Position numbers and translations under genes: made by a program
The notes under the pieces: generated by a model
Seen by the model: the letters and a program-made list of their open reading frames with translations, nothing else
Told to the model about the DNA's origin: nothing
Database searches by the model: none
Part shown: piece after piece, positions 1-9,414 of the stretch
Position numbering within the stretch: the stretch's first letter is position 1
How the letters are laid out: every line of letters starts with the position of its first letter
Assembly (NCBI RefSeq): GCF_026239735.1
Contig: NZ_JAPIVT010000009.1
Location: 118,735-182,734, forward strand
Source of the DNA: Pedobacter sp. MC2016-05
GTDB lineage: Bacteria > Bacteroidota > Bacteroidia > Sphingobacteriales > Sphingobacteriaceae
Length of the DNA: 64,000 nucleotides
Direction of reading: 5' to 3'

Positions 1-981
1 TTGTTTTTTGGGCTCAACAAGCTCCCCTTTCTTATATTTTTCGAGGTCTCCATCTTTAACTTCCAGGCGCCAACGGTTAACGAAGGATTCGCTTTTCACA
101 GCCTGCTGCTCATCACCATACTTGGTATAGCTATTCACAAAGTAACCCACTCTGGGATCATTATATCGTTTTCTCATCGGCACTTCAGGAAGCAATAAAA
201 ATGAATTGTTCAATTCTATCGTTACGGCACCTGCAAGCGCAGTACCAGGAAGCGTTCCTGCCAGCGAGTTGTAAGTTCGCACAGTTCTGATCTCGGTATT
301 TGTTGGAAAGGTCTTTACAGCTTTAATGAACGATCGGTCTATTGCCAGCGTATTCAATCCAAAACTTTTTTTGCTGTCGCCATTAAAGGCCAGCAACGGA
401 TTTTCACTCATCAAAAACTCAGTCACATCAATGATGAAAGCGCTGGAATCTTTTGCCAGTGCTTTTATAGGAAACGAGGCAGTAATTGGATTAATATTTG
501 AATTGGTTACCGCTTTGGCAATCATATCAGTTGAATCAGCAACGTTTACTAGCGCCGAAACTTTAAGGAATAGCTTGTTTTCTGGCCCTTGTTCCCAATA
601 GACCATCCTTCTTCCGATTTCTTCACCAGCAAAACTCCCTGCCCCCGGTGTAGAGCCGCTAAGCCTTGACACGACCAGGATATCTCGTTTGATAATCTTT
701 TTTGGAACTTCAAAATAATACCTTTCCGCCACCTTATGGACATTCATCAATCCATATTGACTGACAGCCTTACTGGTAATTACTTCCTTGTATGGCTTTA
801 ATCCATTTTTCAGGCTATCTGCTTTAGCTTTTGGCGGCAAAGAGGTTGCGGGGGCTGTTATAGTGGGTTTTACCTTTTTACTTTTCAAAAGGGAACAGGA
901 ACTTACCCCAAAAATGAGGCATAGGATGATAAGTCTCAAGCCAATTGGCTTGAGCTTAACATTAAAACTTTTTATTTTCAT
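1..981 (-). CDS. Secreted zinc-dependent metalloprotease, DUF5118/DUF5117 type (N-terminal part, cut by window edge)
   Basis: The frame is open for 327 codons from an ATG at 981 to the left edge of the window, so the C-terminal part is missing. The protein starts with a lipoprotein signal peptide (hydrophobic stretch, then lipobox VSSC with the cysteine near residue 29). Text such as YYFEVPKK, DILVVSRLSG and GEEIGRRMVYWEQG is typical of the DUF5118/DUF5117 N-terminal region of Bacteroidota zinc metalloproteases; the HExxH catalytic site would lie in the missing half. It begins 7 bp after the susD stop and should be co-transcribed with susC/susD. Its place in a FecI/FecR-SusCD operon suggests that the imported material is protein or peptide. 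The family call rests on recognised sequence character, not on the catalytic motif. Confidence 0.8.
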   Translation of the reverse strand, partial: MKIKSFNVKLKPIGLRLIILCLIFGVSSCSLLKSKKVKPTITAPATSLPPKAKADSLKNGLKPYKEVITSKAVSQYGLMNVHKVAERYYFEVPKKIIKRDILVVSRLSGSTPGAGSFAGEEIGRRMVYWEQGPENKLFLKVSALVNVADSTDMIAKAVTNSNINPITASFPIKALAKDSSAFIIDVTEFLMSENPLLAFNGDSKKSFGLNTLAIDRSFIKAVKTFPTNTEIRTVRTYNSLAGTLPGTALAGAVTIELNNSFLLLPEVPMRKRYNDPRVGYFVNSYTKYGDEQQAVKSESFVNRWRLEVKDGDLEKYKKGELVEPKKQ

Positions 982-987
982 AGTGAT

Positions 988-2397
988 TTAATATCCAGGC
1001 GACTGAACTAAGTTTGGATTACTGTTAATGATTGATTGTGCAATGGGATAAAGTTTCGCTTCCGGTCTCCAGGTGGGTTTTATGGCTGCCAAAACAGCGT
1101 CAGCCTGACCAGTGCGTTTGAGGTTAAACCACCTGAAACCCTGCTCGCAAAAAAACTCTTTACGGTTTTCAAGCGCAATTTCGGTCAGCAGTGTGGCTGG
1201 TGTTATTGACCCAATTGCCGGCAAGCCTGCCCTGAGCCTGGTGACATTTAGATCACTGATGGCTCCACTAATGTCAGTCCCGAGTTTAGCCCTTGCTTCT
1301 GCCCTGATCAGATACTGCTCGGCCAGGCGTAAAATGACCTGCGCTTCTGTTACATTTGCGGTTACCGCTTCAGGATTGGTGCGGTATTTGAATTTCAGCG
1401 GAATCACATATTGAGCGCCTGAAATGGTCAGATCCCTCATCCATTGCGTCCTTCTCCTATCCGTAGTACCATTGAACAAATCCAAAAAGGATGATCGAAA
1501 TGCATGACTCAGCGAAGCAACGCTATTGGTAGCAGGAATAAATGATGCTGTCTCAGTAACATACTGGTTTGTCCCGGAAACCGCAGGCGGTAATTGCCAG
1601 ATGCTTTCTGAACTGTTTTTCACGAAAAGCGCAGTACCCATGGTAGCAGACGGAATCATGGCATACAGGTTTGTGGCCTGAATGACTTCAGTAGCGTTGC
1701 TCTGAGCAAGTTCATTATTTCCCAGATAAAGGTATACTCTTGCCAGAAGCGCTGCTGCCGCAAACCTGTTTACGCCGATCCTGTTACCGGAGGTAAAGGA
1801 ATAATCTGACAAAAGGTTCGCTTTAGCGTCATTAAGATCAGCAACAATCTGATTATAAATGTTTACCGTTGATTCACGCGGAAGATAAGCCGTCACATTC
1901 ACATTGGTTTGCAGAACCAATGGCACATCACCATAAAAGTTCACCAATATAAAATAACAATAGGCCCTCATGAATTTAGCTTCAGCTGTCAGTTGTTTGT
2001 TTACACTGGCGGAGGTGCCTGAATACTGCGCAAGGCCTTCAATAATCGCATTTGCCCTGTAGATCACCTGGTAAAAACTGGTAAATGGCTCAACTGATGC
2101 AGTTAATGCGCTGTAAGAATTCGCATTATATTCCTGAGATGCAGAAACAGTAGAAAGATACCTTAAATCATCAGCCATCAGAGAAGTATATACCGGCAGG
2201 CCTATCGTTTGCATGGGAATCTGTGAAAAGTGGCCATACATACCGGATAAGGCGGCTATTGCCGTCCGATCGGATGTAAAAACAGCTGCCGATGGTGTTT
2301 CATTTAATGGTGTTTCGATTTCGATCATTTTCTCGCAGCTGAACAGAGAAACAACAATCAAAAGCAATAAATATGGAATGGTTTTCAAAATTTTCAT
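988..2397 (-). CDS. SusD/RagB-family substrate-binding outer-membrane lipoprotein
   Basis: This 469-residue protein carries a lipoprotein signal (LFSC, cysteine at residue 21) and the usual SusD order: an N-terminal TPR-like helical region containing AEAKFMRAYCYFILVNFYGDVPLV, split here as AEAKFMRAYCYF and NFYGDVPLV, and a C-terminal region with LAEQYLIRAEARAKLG and RKEFFCEQGFRWFNLKR. SusD caps the SusC channel and binds the substrate at the cell surface. The gene starts 9 bp after the susC stop and is followed after 7 bp by the metalloprotease, so the three form one transcription unit. The substrate cannot be read from the sequence; the neighbouring protease favours peptides. Confidence 0.94.
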   Translation of the reverse strand: MKILKTIPYLLLLIVVSLFSCEKMIEIETPLNETPSAAVFTSDRTAIAALSGMYGHFSQIPMQTIGLPVYTSLMADDLRYLSTVSASQEYNANSYSALTASVEPFTSFYQVIYRANAIIEGLAQYSGTSASVNKQLTAEAKFMRAYCYFILVNFYGDVPLVLQTNVNVTAYLPRESTVNIYNQIVADLNDAKANLLSDYSFTSGNRIGVNRFAAAALLARVYLYLGNNELAQSNATEVIQATNLYAMIPSATMGTALFVKNSSESIWQLPPAVSGTNQYVTETASFIPATNSVASLSHAFRSSFLDLFNGTTDRRRTQWMRDLTISGAQYVIPLKFKYRTNPEAVTANVTEAQVILRLAEQYLIRAEARAKLGTDISGAISDLNVTRLRAGLPAIGSITPATLLTEIALENRKEFFCEQGFRWFNLKRTGQADAVLAAIKPTWRPEAKLYPIAQSIINSNPNLVQSPGY

Positions 2398-2406
2398 GTC
2401 TAAGAG

Positions 2407-5400
2407 TTAAAAGGTACATTGTAAACCTGCGGTGATTGTCCGAAGCGGAGGCGCTGATACTCCTTGAGATTCCGGATCATATCCATCATAGTTGGTGATG
2501 GTGAATAAGTTTTGTCCCTGAACATAAATCCTCAGGTTCTGAGCTTTAATTTTGGAGATTAGTTTTGTCGGAAATGAATATGACAAACTTACATTCTTCA
2601 TTCTGATGAAAGAGGCATCCACAAAATTTGCATCTGATCCTGAATAGTCTAGAAAAGCAAGATAAGCAGCTCTGCCATTGACACTTCGGAGATCCTGCGT
2701 GACCAACTGATCTGGAGAACCCAAAGCCAGATAGCCCTGAAACACCGATGCTGCGCCATTGTAGGGATAACCCGGGGGATAAAAGGTGGAGGCAAACATA
2801 TTTTTAGCTTTCTGTTTCACAAACTGGAAAGTGAAGTCTAAATTAAGCCCCTTGTAAGTAAAGGAATTTGTCAGGCCTCCAAAAAAGTCTGGATAAGATG
2901 TTCCCAGATAATACTGATCCCCACGGCCTGTATCAAGAAAACCTGTAGATACCGCTCCGCTGTTATTCAAATCAGCAAAGGCAGGTAATCCGTTTGCTGG
3001 ATTAATGCCAGTAAACTGAAGTGCAAAGACTGGAACCAATGGTCTTCCAACGACATATCTAGTAAAATAACTCGTTCGCTCAATACCAGGATAAGCCGCC
3101 AGTTTATTGTTGTTTTTGGAAATATTAAATGATGATGTCCACTTAAAATCCTTTTGCTGAATATTTGTGCTATTGAAAGAAAATTCGACACCACTATTTT
3201 CAACCAGGGCAGGAAGGTTAGCCTGGTAACTCGGGAATCCAGACTGTGGGCTCACTGAAAAATTCAATAGTTGATTTGAAGTGCGGTTTCGGTAGGTTGC
3301 TGCAGTAAGTGATAACCGGTCATTAAAAAATCCGAGTTCTAGCCCAAACTCAAGTTTTTTAGTTTCCTCCCATCGGAATTCATTATTGGCCAGCCTTGTA
3401 GGCTGTAAACCGTTTATACCATTATAAGCATAAGAAGAAGTTGCATAGCTATCGTAAAATTGATAGTTGCCTATTTCGTCATTTCCAACTATACCATAAC
3501 TTCCCCTCACTTTACCAAAGCTGAACCAACTGAGCTTATCTTTAATAAACTTCTCTTCAGAAAATATCCAGGCCCCGCCGGCAGAGCCAAAATTTCCGAA
3601 TCTTCTTTCTGGTCCAAACCTCGAGGAGCCGTCTCGTCTGAATGAGAGATTAGCAATGTATCTGCTCAAAACATTATAATTCAAACGCCCGAAAACCGAG
3701 GCATATTTAAATTCTGAAGATGAGCTGGTGATGTTTCTTGTTGCAGCAGACCCAATGTTAGAGAGAAATTCATCAGAAAGAAAATCTGTTGCGTTTACAT
3801 TATAGGGTTGTTTTGACTGTTTAAACTGCCAAGATCCGCCCAGTAGTGCTTCAAGATTTCCTTTCCAAATTTGTGTTTTATAGGTGAGTTGGGGCTCGAA
3901 AATGTAATTGTTGGTATAGACGTATGATTCATTCACGGAGCCTGTCGTCCTTGGGGTAGATCCCGAAGTATTTAACGAGCTTAAAGGACGTACTGCTGTA
4001 GTTCTCATGTCTGTTTTACTGTAACCGACCGATGTTTTAAAGTCTAAACCTTTTAAAATATTGTATCTGAGATTCAAATTGGTTAAAAAGTTGCTTCCCC
4101 GGGCATCATTCGTTTGGTTGAGAAAACCCAGCGGATTATTAAATCCTTGTGACCAATAAAGTGAGCCATCGGGATTGTACAATGGGTAGTGCGGTGGCAA
4201 GTTATAAGCGTATGTTCCGAGATCAGTTATCGATATATCATTCTTATCCGCGGAATAGATTGAAGAGATCGATAGGTTAAATCGTTGATCCTGGGAAGAA
4301 TGGTTGACACTTAAGTGCGCTCCACCACGGTTATAGGATTGTTCACCAGGAAAAATATTGGTTTCCTTATGAAAAGTTCCGCTTAGATAGAAATTCGTCC
4401 GTGCATCTCCACCTGATATGCTTGAAGTTATATCATAAGTTTTAGCGGTATTTCCCAGCAAAAATTCAGGAAAATTAGTATAAGCTTTTGGATCCCAGGT
4501 GAGATCGGCATCAAAAGCCGATGGTACGGCAGCTGGATTATTGGCAAATGCCTTACGTCTTAGCGCCAGATATTCATCAGTATTCAATAGGTCGACAAAG
4601 TGTGAAACATTCGACACGCCCGTATTTGCATTTATAGAAAAAGCTGTTTTTCCGGCTTTTCCCTTTTTTGTGGTAATGAGCACAACACCGTTAGCACCCC
4701 TGGAGCCATAAATGGCAGTAGCATCTGCGTCTTTGAGCACCTCAATGCTTTCGATATCCGAAGGATTAATAATATTCATAGGACTGGTTTGTCCTTCAGC
4801 TGACTGTGCTGCCGTTCCACTCACCGCACCGCTAATGGGTTCAGATAAGAAAGGTACTCCATCAATTACATAGAAAGGTCGGTTTGCCTTTTCGAGGGAG
4901 TTGACGCCTCTAATCTGCACGTTGATCCCTGCACCAGGTAATCCATTCGTTTGTGTAATGGTAACTCCTGGCAATCGTGCTTGCAGGGTTTGAAGTGCAT
5001 TGGTTACCGGTTGGCGTTCGATATCTTTGGCACTGATTCCAGCTTGGGAGCCCGTGCTAAACCTGCGTGTAGTAGTACCATAACCTATAATCATTACCTC
5101 ATCCAGTCTTGCAGGATCAAGTTCCATTTTCACCTCTAACTTGCTTTGAGCAACTACTTCTTTGGTTCGATAGCCTACATAAGAAAAAACCAAAACGGGG
5201 TTTTTATCGTCTACATGTGTATAGAACTTACCATTATTTCCTGAGACAACAGCACGATCAGTTCCTTTTATTTTAATTACCACTCCTGGTAAGGGTTTAC
5301 CCTGCTCATCAAGTACGGTACCAACAACCTCTCTATCTTCGAAATAGTCCAGTACTTTGCTAAGGAATGAGCGTTCCTGAATAACAATGGTTCTATCCTC

Positions 5401-5727
5401 AATTGAATACATGAGGTTCTGGCCTGCAAGCATTGCTTTCAAGGCATCATCTAAACTTACATTTTTGATATCCAGATTGACTGGTTTTGCTTTTTCTAAC
5501 AATTTCGTATCGAATACGAAATCGTAGCCACTTTGCTGGTGGATGGATTTGAAGACCGATTCCAGATCTGCATTTCGCTTTTTTAAGGTAATTTTCTGTG
5601 CCAAAGAAGATGCGGACACTTGCATCATGATGCCAAATACGAATACAGTGACTAGGCGCATAATACGGCGAATTAGTGGGATACGGCCATAAAGCCCCCC
5701 CCTTTTGGTAGTAAAAATTTTGTACAT
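2407..5727 (-). CDS. SusC/RagA TonB-dependent outer-membrane transporter with N-terminal STN signalling domain
   Basis: At 1106 residues this has the length of a SusC with an added signalling domain. Order: signal peptide ending about ASSLAQ (residue 44), STN domain about 45-115, carboxypeptidase-regulatory-like repeat (VVGTVLDEQGKPLPGV, about 135-210), TonB box and plug (MIIGYGTTTRR; YVIDGVPF; DADATAIYGSRGANGVVLI), then the beta-barrel ending in an aromatic-rich strand TITAGLQCTF. The STN domain is the part that contacts FecR in FecIRA-type signalling, which fits the fecR and sigma genes directly upstream. The start at 5727 gives a long basic leader (MYKIFTTKRGG) before the hydrophobic core; an internal ATG at MRLVTVF is an alternative. 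Confidence 0.95.
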   Translation of the reverse strand: MYKIFTTKRGGLYGRIPLIRRIMRLVTVFVFGIMMQVSASSLAQKITLKKRNADLESVFKSIHQQSGYDFVFDTKLLEKAKPVNLDIKNVSLDDALKAMLAGQNLMYSIEDRTIVIQERSFLSKVLDYFEDREVVGTVLDEQGKPLPGVVIKIKGTDRAVVSGNNGKFYTHVDDKNPVLVFSYVGYRTKEVVAQSKLEVKMELDPARLDEVMIIGYGTTTRRFSTGSQAGISAKDIERQPVTNALQTLQARLPGVTITQTNGLPGAGINVQIRGVNSLEKANRPFYVIDGVPFLSEPISGAVSGTAAQSAEGQTSPMNIINPSDIESIEVLKDADATAIYGSRGANGVVLITTKKGKAGKTAFSINANTGVSNVSHFVDLLNTDEYLALRRKAFANNPAAVPSAFDADLTWDPKAYTNFPEFLLGNTAKTYDITSSISGGDARTNFYLSGTFHKETNIFPGEQSYNRGGAHLSVNHSSQDQRFNLSISSIYSADKNDISITDLGTYAYNLPPHYPLYNPDGSLYWSQGFNNPLGFLNQTNDARGSNFLTNLNLRYNILKGLDFKTSVGYSKTDMRTTAVRPLSSLNTSGSTPRTTGSVNESYVYTNNYIFEPQLTYKTQIWKGNLEALLGGSWQFKQSKQPYNVNATDFLSDEFLSNIGSAATRNITSSSSEFKYASVFGRLNYNVLSRYIANLSFRRDGSSRFGPERRFGNFGSAGGAWIFSEEKFIKDKLSWFSFGKVRGSYGIVGNDEIGNYQFYDSYATSSYAYNGINGLQPTRLANNEFRWEETKKLEFGLELGFFNDRLSLTAATYRNRTSNQLLNFSVSPQSGFPSYQANLPALVENSGVEFSFNSTNIQQKDFKWTSSFNISKNNNKLAAYPGIERTSYFTRYVVGRPLVPVFALQFTGINPANGLPAFADLNNSGAVSTGFLDTGRGDQYYLGTSYPDFFGGLTNSFTYKGLNLDFTFQFVKQKAKNMFASTFYPPGYPYNGAASVFQGYLALGSPDQLVTQDLRSVNGRAAYLAFLDYSGSDANFVDASFIRMKNVSLSYSFPTKLISKIKAQNLRIYVQGQNLFTITNYDGYDPESQGVSAPPLRTITAGLQCTF

Positions 5728-5781
5728 TTGTTTGGTTTAAGTTGAAAGGTCTCAATAATTCTGACAGCTTAAAATCATTCT

Positions 5782-5813
5782 ACCAGGGTGTGTTCCACCA
5801 CCCCTGGTTTTTT
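5782..5813. terminator. Hairpin between fecR and susC
   Basis: ACCAGGG at 5782-5788 pairs with CCCTGGT at 5802-5808, extended inward by GTG/CAC. The run of T (5808-5813) follows the hairpin on the plus strand, so on that strand it looks like an intrinsic terminator. On the minus strand, which carries both genes, it sits in the 106 bp gap and could set fecR against susC transcript levels by processing or partial termination. Confidence 0.45.
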
Positions 5814-5833
5814 AATTTAAGCTCAATTTTTTT

Positions 5834-7030
5834 CTATCTGCTAACGATCACCCTCCTTCCCTCTAGCTTAAAGTGAACATTGCCGGTTTTTTGTATCAAA
5901 CTTAAAACCGAAGAAATATTTTTGTTACGTGAAATCCACCCGCCAACAGTGACGTCATTAGGGATGCCTGGTTCATAGATTACTTCAACGTCATACCAGC
6001 GGGCTATTTTACGCATAGTGGACCTGAAATCTCCACCGTTTAGGTTAAATTCGTCGTTTTTCCAATCCACAAAGTCATCTGCATCGACTGTTTTGATCTT
6101 AAGTTGATCGATGGTACTTTCTCCCTGCTGTCCTGGCCGAAGCAAAACATGATCATTCAGTCTGACACTTCCTTCCAGTAAAGTTGTTTTTTCTGTTTGC
6201 TCATCCGCATAAGAATTAACGTTAAAATGCGTGCCCAAGACCTCGATTTTCTGGCGATTGGTGTTGACTATGAAAGGCTGCAACCCTTTAGATGCATTTA
6301 TTATTTTATTGACTTCAAAATAGGCTTCTCCAGTTAGCTTGACATTCCTTTTATCTGTACCCGCAAATGAGGTTGGATAAGTAATGGATGATGAGGCATT
6401 CAGCCAAACACGTGTTCCATCAGGTAGGATAATTTTGTATTTTCCTCCCCGTGGAGTACTTACTGTGTTGTATTCAACCTCCGAACGGGAAGGTGTATTT
6501 TCTGTTTGTTCATAGATTAGTTCCCCATGGATATCCCTTGAGATTTTTACGCCATGTTGCTCCAGGCGCTGTTCACCTACCCTTAATGAATCAAGGTTAA
6601 TAATGCTACCATCTGCCAGTTTCAAAATAGCCTGCTCACGGCCCGGTGCAATATCCTCAGAATTTTTCGTGATCAGCTGGAGCGATGACAGTCTCTCATT
6701 TTCAAGATATATATAAATGGAAATCAATGATACTAAAAGGATGACTGCCGCAGCAAGCAATTTATGCACTAACTTGATCTGGAAAAAACGCTTTTTAAAA
6801 TCTGCTTTAGTATGTTTTCTCAAATTTATTAAGATCTGTTTGAGACGTTCATCCTCATTCTCGACAGGCGCTTCCTCATATTCTTCTAGGACGTGATCCG
6901 AGACAAGAGACCTCGCTTCATCATCGGAAAGATTAGAAATGATCACAAATAATTGGCGGATCTCTTGTTCAGAAAGCATATTCGCCAAATATTTACCATA
7001 TAGTTCTTTAAAATTTTGATCTTTCGACAT
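5834..7030 (-). CDS. FecR-family anti-sigma factor (inner-membrane)
   Basis: A 398-residue protein with a cytoplasmic N-terminal helical region (about 1-88), one transmembrane helix at about 90-109 (KLLAAAVILLVSLISIYIY), a periplasmic FecR domain (NTVSTPRGGKYKIILPDGT, SSITYPTSFAG, EAYFEV) and a C-terminal DUF4974-type region (DFRSTMRKIARWYDVEV). It should hold the ECF sigma encoded just upstream and receive the signal from the STN domain of the SusC encoded just downstream. I take ATG 7030 rather than the in-frame TTG one codon earlier. About 200 bp separate it from the sigma gene. Confidence 0.93.
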   Translation of the reverse strand: MSKDQNFKELYGKYLANMLSEQEIRQLFVIISNLSDDEARSLVSDHVLEEYEEAPVENEDERLKQILINLRKHTKADFKKRFFQIKLVHKLLAAAVILLVSLISIYIYLENERLSSLQLITKNSEDIAPGREQAILKLADGSIINLDSLRVGEQRLEQHGVKISRDIHGELIYEQTENTPSRSEVEYNTVSTPRGGKYKIILPDGTRVWLNASSSITYPTSFAGTDKRNVKLTGEAYFEVNKIINASKGLQPFIVNTNRQKIEVLGTHFNVNSYADEQTEKTTLLEGSVRLNDHVLLRPGQQGESTIDQLKIKTVDADDFVDWKNDEFNLNGGDFRSTMRKIARWYDVEVIYEPGIPNDVTVGGWISRNKNISSVLSLIQKTGNVHFKLEGRRVIVSR

Positions 7031-7242
7031 CAATGTTGTTTGGTTTTATAAGGTATACGTTTCAAAAATGCCCTTACTCTACTTAAACAAGAAAAATAAT
7101 TCAAAAAAAAACTTATTTATAGAAAAATAAATTTAAACCATAAAAAAAAGCAGCCACTATAACCCACAAATAACCGTGAACACCCTTATTACTAGTAAAT
7201 TTTTGAATATGCGTATAAGATTAAGCTGAAAAAAATTGAATT

Positions 7243-7833
7243 TTATAATCTACCTGACATGAGGCTGAGCGCCAATATTAAAAACCCGGTTTCAGATTTA
7301 AAAAACGCCTTTTTCACTGCTTTGGTTGCTTTAACAATGTGGTTACTCACTGTTGAGGTTGAAATGCCAAGCTTTGTGGCTACTTCCTCATAAGAATTGC
7401 CTTCCAGTTTACACAAAATAAAAACTTGCTTTTGCTGAGGAGGTAGGCGCTGGATGGCCTGATTCAACAAAGCCTCGCTTTCCCGGTAAAAGAGGGTATC
7501 TTCTACTGGATTGTATAGCTCTGCACTGGAAGAAACAATGGCGTTTAATAGTCGCTGATCTCTGGCGGCTTTCCTATAAAAGTCACTGACAAGGTTGTTT
7601 GCGATGGTCAAAATATAAAACGAAAATGGCTTTTCAGTATCTATAATAGCCCGTTTGTCCCAAACTTTTACAAAAACATCCTGCGTTAATTCTTCAGCGA
7701 GAGGAATGTTTTTGACCATTTTAACTAGTTTTCTTAAAATAATCTTGCTGTAGTTCTGATATAAAACTTCGAAAGCACCGGTATCCCCTGCACGTAAAGC
7801 ACTTAAAATGACTCTTTCAGTTTGTGGATACAT
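7243..7833 (-). CDS. ECF RNA polymerase sigma factor (FecI-like, Bacteroidota SusCD-linked)
   Basis: This 196-residue protein has sigma region 2 (ELTQDVFVKVWDKR, about 50-63) and region 4 (LPPQQKQVFILCKLEGNSYEEVA, here split as LPPQQKQVFILCKLEG and NSYEEVA, followed by LGISTSTVSNHIVKATKAV). The hydrophobic C-terminal tail GFLILALSLMSG is a usual addition in Bacteroidota ECF factors paired with FecR. It would direct RNA polymerase to the fecR-susC-susD-protease unit when released. The start may be ATG 7833 or GTG 7839, two codons earlier. A TATATTTG box lies about 40 bp upstream. Confidence 0.93.
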   Translation of the reverse strand: MYPQTERVILSALRAGDTGAFEVLYQNYSKIILRKLVKMVKNIPLAEELTQDVFVKVWDKRAIIDTEKPFSFYILTIANNLVSDFYRKAARDQRLLNAIVSSSAELYNPVEDTLFYRESEALLNQAIQRLPPQQKQVFILCKLEGNSYEEVATKLGISTSTVSNHIVKATKAVKKAFFKSETGFLILALSLMSGRL

Positions 7834-7871
7834 TGACACAGCTTAGTTATTCTGAATTAATAAACCTTGAA

Positions 7872-7903
7872 CAAATATAGTTTGATTGGCTATAGCAGCG
7901 AAA
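7872..7903 (-). promoter_or_regulatory. Putative housekeeping promoter of the ECF sigma gene
   Basis: On the minus strand TATATTTG (7879 down to 7872) matches the Bacteroidota -7 consensus TAnnTTTG. TTTC at 7903-7900, 20 bp upstream, matches three of four bases of the -33 TTTG. The implied transcript would start near 7865, giving a leader of about 30 bases. Confidence 0.5.
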
Positions 7904-8328
7904 GTTTGGTTCAGGATTGAAATAACAAGATTCAAATATATTCAATGGGATTTACTAACCAAATTTTTACAAACAAAATTCAGTTAAGACATATTCAACT
8001 ATAATTTGATCATTGATGAATTATTGATACGTAAAATCATCATTTATTATCTTGAATTTAAAAGTCACCACAATGAATTGGTATAAAAGATATTAAATTG
8101 ATTATCCAAACAATTTCAACAATCCTACCGAATCAAACATACTTGTGACTGTGTGAATTAACAGGCGATGCAATGTTTTTCAAAATTTTGCCCCATAGAA
8201 AATTTATTCCTGGAGCCCTTCAAAACCTTAAGATATTCGAAATAAATACCCAGAGGGGACAATGATTTGAGTTGTTCTATTGTCAAGGCCAATTAGCTGT
8301 GCATTAGTAAAAATGTGCTATAATATAA

Positions 8329-8336
8329 TACATTTG
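8329..8336 (+). promoter_or_regulatory. Putative -7 box for the AraC gene
   Basis: TACATTTG fits TAnnTTTG. A weak -33 candidate (TTAG) lies at 8304-8307, 21 bp before it. The start codon follows 65 bp downstream. Confidence 0.4.
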
Positions 8337-8400
8337 TATCCTTGGCGATGGACACATGCTTCTAATTTTGTGCTTTCAATGAATATCATTTAAACGAGTT

Positions 8401-9294
8401 ATGCAAAATTATCAGGATATCAGCATTTTTAGCAGGGACATTGGCGTGACCAGACCGGAGCATCCACTCTTCAGCATCACGTTTGGGCACAAAAATAGCA
8501 ATAGCATTGCAGACATTGTCTTCACCGCTGGCTTTTACATTATTTCTTTTCAGAAAGTTGTATCCGGAAACATCACCTATGGCAAAAAGGATTTTGATCA
8601 TGGCCGCGGAAAAATGCTATTTTTTAAGCCAAATCAGATCATCACGTTTAAAAATGTAAAGTCTGAAGATGACTGTTTCTTGATCATGATCAAAGCGGAT
8701 TATTTCTCTGGCACTGCGTTGCACAAAGAACTAAAAAACTACGGCTTCTTTGACTACGAAACCCATGAAGCGCTATATCTTTCCCCCAGCGAAGAAGACA
8801 CCATCTGGAACCTAGTTAGAACCATGCATCAGGAAATGTACAACAATACCGATCCTTACAGCAAAGCGATTATGACGGCGCATCTAGGCACCTTGTTCTC
8901 GTATTCACAGCGATTTTACAGCAGGCAGATTATCAATCGCCTTGAAGTGAATGGACCCGTTTCTAATAAGTTTCAACACATTCTGAATGCATATTATAAT
9001 GAGGACAAAAAACAACGATCTGGTTTACCTACTGTTGCATACATGGCCGATCAATTTAATTTTTCCTCACGATACCTCAGTGACCTATTGAAGCAGGAAA
9101 CTGGAAAAACAGCAATCGAACTTATCCATCTCCATTTAATTAACGAGGCGAAGAATTATCTTCTAAAAGGTAGCTTAAACATTTCGGAGATTTCTTTCAT
9201 ACTGGGATTTGAGAATCCAAATTATTTTGCCAGATTATTTAAAAAAGAAGTCGGTATCCCACCTAAAGAATTTAGATTCAATCACCTGAATTAA
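8401..9294 (+). CDS. AraC/XylS-family transcriptional regulator
   Basis: This 297-residue protein has an N-terminal cupin-like sensing half and a C-terminal double helix-turn-helix domain (about 205-293). The recognisable pieces are VAYMADQFNFSSRYLSDLLK, TGKTAIELI, LLKGSLNISEISFILGF and NPNYFARLFKKEVGIPPKEF. Genes of this type often control the gene that follows, here the flavin oxidoreductase 120 bp downstream on the same strand. The inducer cannot be told from the sequence. Confidence 0.93.
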   Translation: MQNYQDISIFSRDIGVTRPEHPLFSITFGHKNSNSIADIVFTAGFYIISFQKVVSGNITYGKKDFDHGRGKMLFFKPNQIITFKNVKSEDDCFLIMIKADYFSGTALHKELKNYGFFDYETHEALYLSPSEEDTIWNLVRTMHQEMYNNTDPYSKAIMTAHLGTLFSYSQRFYSRQIINRLEVNGPVSNKFQHILNAYYNEDKKQRSGLPTVAYMADQFNFSSRYLSDLLKQETGKTAIELIHLHLINEAKNYLLKGSLNISEISFILGFENPNYFARLFKKEVGIPPKEFRFNHLN

Positions 9295-9414
9295 TTCTAC
9301 TTATTTCTTTTCCAGTCAATAAGCAATCAGGTTACAAGTGGGCCTTGACCGTGCTGCGCCAAAAAAAAGTAAAACGCAACCATTTCTTCAACACATTTAA
9401 AATAAAGTATAACA

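Larger units (their letters stand above)
7840..8400. other. AT-rich intergenic region between divergent transcription units
   Basis: It holds the outward promoters for the sigma gene (left) and the AraC gene (right). I see no coding frame, RNA gene or sizeable repeat in the middle part (about 7920-8300). Confidence 0.6.
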
